Below the pieces are notes generated by a model. That model searched no databases. It was not told where the DNA came from and saw only the letters and a list, made by a program, of their open reading frames with translations. A program made the translations under genes and the position numbers. A stretch of DNA of 15,121 nucleotides, taken from the NCBI GenBank assembly GCA_017998195.1, contig JAGODN010000016.1:1-15121 (forward strand). The letters run 5' to 3'. Shown piece after piece: positions 14,400-15,121 of this stretch (its first letter is position 1; each line of letters begins with the position of its first letter). Source of the DNA: Desulfobulbus sp. (GTDB lineage: Bacteria; Desulfobacterota; Desulfobulbia; Desulfobulbales; Desulfobulbaceae).

Positions 14400-14671
14400 A
14401 CCCATCATAAGATTCGTCAGTTTGCTGCCGGCCTTGAATTTCACAACCTTCTTGGCCGCGATTTTGATCGGCTCACCCGATTTGGGATTCCGTCCTTCGC
14501 GGGCGGCCCGTTCGGCGACCGAGAAGGTACCGAAGCCCGGCAGCGCTACCTTGTCACCGGCTTTAATGGCAATCGCGATTGTGCCGAAGACGCTGGCGAC
14601 CACCCGCTCGGCGTCCGCTTTCCCCTACCGCATTCCTTGGCCACCTGTTCGATCAACTCGCCTTTGTTCAT
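14388..14671 (-). pseudogene. HU/IHF-family DNA-binding protein, frameshifted
   Basis: HU proteins are small dimeric nucleoid proteins that bend DNA. The N-terminal helix starts at ATG 14671 (MNKGELIEQVAKECG) with GAGG 5 bases upstream. After Gly15 the frame is lost at a run of four C (14622-14625; G on the coding strand). The remainder (KADAERVVASVFGTIA, then GFGTFSVAERAAREGRNPKSG, the HU signature) is in the next frame. Restoring one base gives 94 residues, close to the usual 90. This is a true one-base deletion or a sequencing error in a homopolymer. The C-terminus KLTNLMMGSST is atypical and overlaps the integrase end. A GTG start at 14603 would give a 71-residue product lacking the first dimerisation helix. 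Confidence 0.8.
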
Positions 14672-14801
14672 TCTACCTCATCGTGTCGAAAAAAATATTC
14701 TGCCAGAACTCTCTCATGGAGACGCCATAACACTCCATTCCTGTCCAGGCAAGGCGATTCAACCGGCTGGAATCGCCGGCCAGGCAGCCGGGGGCACGTC
14801 T
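14672..14801. other. Intergenic region upstream of the HU gene
   Basis: This 130-base minus-strand leader contains a perfect 8-base-stem hairpin GGCGATTC/GAATCGCC (14753-14777, 9-base loop). It lies just past the stop of the upstream gene without a T-tract, so it may be a weak terminator. It also contains a loose promoter match, TTGCCT-17-TATGGC on the minus strand, about 50 bases before the HU start. Confidence 0.4.
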
Positions 14802-15121
14802 TCATTCCGATTCCTTCTCCTGCCCATCCACCACCCGCAAATACTCCTCGATCTCGCGGGGGGTGTAGTAGCGGAAGTGGATGAGGTGGCAGAGCTTGTC
14901 GGTGAAGTCGGAGAAGGCCATGACGATGGTCCGTCCCTCCGCCATTAGGGCCTCGCCCTCCTCATAGGAGATGCCGCCCATCTCGCCGAGCCGTCCCTTG
15001 AAGTTGGCATAGGCCAGGTCGAACTGGCGCAGGATGGTGCACAGGGTCGCGCCCAGGGGCGAGTTGATGAGCAGCACCCGCGAGCCCCGTTCCTTGACCA
15101 GGCTGATCTTGCGTTCCTGGA
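14802..15121 (-). CDS. Unrecognised protein, C-terminal part (gene runs off the right edge)
   Basis: About 105 C-terminal residues are visible and the frame is open to the right edge, so the true start lies outside. I do not recognise the family. The visible part runs from QERKISLVKERGSRVLLINS through a probably alpha-helical, mixed-charge stretch (CTILRQFDLAYANFKGRLGE, MAFSDFTDKLCHLIHFRYY) to TPREIEEYLRVVDGQEKESE. No membrane segment is obvious. An internal GTG at 15077 could be read as a start, but the coding character continues upstream of it without a break. Base composition is G/C-rich like the core genes, so it is probably host DNA beyond the integrase. It is transcribed towards the HU gene. 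Confidence 0.7.
   Translation of the reverse strand, partial: QERKISLVKERGSRVLLINSPLGATLCTILRQFDLAYANFKGRLGEMGGISYEEGEALMAEGRTIVMAFSDFTDKLCHLIHFRYYTPREIEEYLRVVDGQEKESE

Noticed and set aside
14581..14590. GTGCCGAAG shared between the tRNA-Leu 5' end and the HU gene, as a possible attachment repeat
   Set aside because: Only 9 bases match, they correspond to the tRNA 5' rather than 3' end, and they code for conserved HU residues (Phe-Gly-Thr), so chance is the better explanation.
14401..15121. CRISPR array, insertion sequence or toxin-antitoxin pair beside the integrase
   Set aside because: No regularly spaced repeats, transposase motifs or small paired genes are present; the region is explained by the HU gene and one partial protein.

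Overview
The window is mostly core chromosome of a high-GC Gram-negative bacterium, with one AT-rich horizontally acquired insertion near its right end. The gene content suggests a deltaproteobacterium (Desulfobacterota, possibly Desulfobulbales-like): a pilMNOPQ type IV pilus operon, lepB-pyrB-pyrC, queC/sfsA, and a glycolytic cluster with an unusually long GAPDH. This placement is inferred from protein character and gene order; no search was run.

Layout. Positions 1-4043 (minus strand) hold pilM, pilN, pilO, pilP and the N-terminal part of pilQ, tightly packed. They encode the cytoplasmic/inner-membrane alignment complex and the outer-membrane secretin of the type IV pilus. An AT-rich divergent intergenic region (4044-4350) carries two perfect palindromes and separates the pil operon from lepB (signal peptidase I), pyrB and pyrC (pyrimidine synthesis steps 2 and 3) on the plus strand. 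pyrC converges on a minus-strand sfsA-queC pair (7298-8705). A 334-base intergenic region with a strong hairpin and an extended -10 promoter precedes the plus-strand operon gap-rimI-pgk-tpiA-secG (9040-13060). Three of its junctions are 4-base stop/start overlaps, and a tRNA-Leu(GAG) gene follows 12 bases after secG. A strong rho-independent terminator ends this transcript.

The accessory part is 13159 to about 14400: a promoter, a cluster of TGCGAA repeats and an AT-rich tyrosine recombinase with a full set of catalytic residues, sitting directly downstream of tRNA-Leu. No other element gene is visible. The integrase overlaps, tail to tail, an HU-type DNA-binding protein gene that is frameshifted by one base near its N-terminus and ends in an odd tail. 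The window closes with the C-terminal part of an unrecognised minus-strand protein.

I did not find a convincing wholly new multi-gene system. The points most worth a second look are the solitary tRNA-Leu integrase abutting a broken HU gene, a PilQ with a TPR segment after its first secretin N-domain, a divergent 406-residue GAPDH lacking the usual NAD-selecting Asp, and several strong palindromes or hairpins in intergenic regions.
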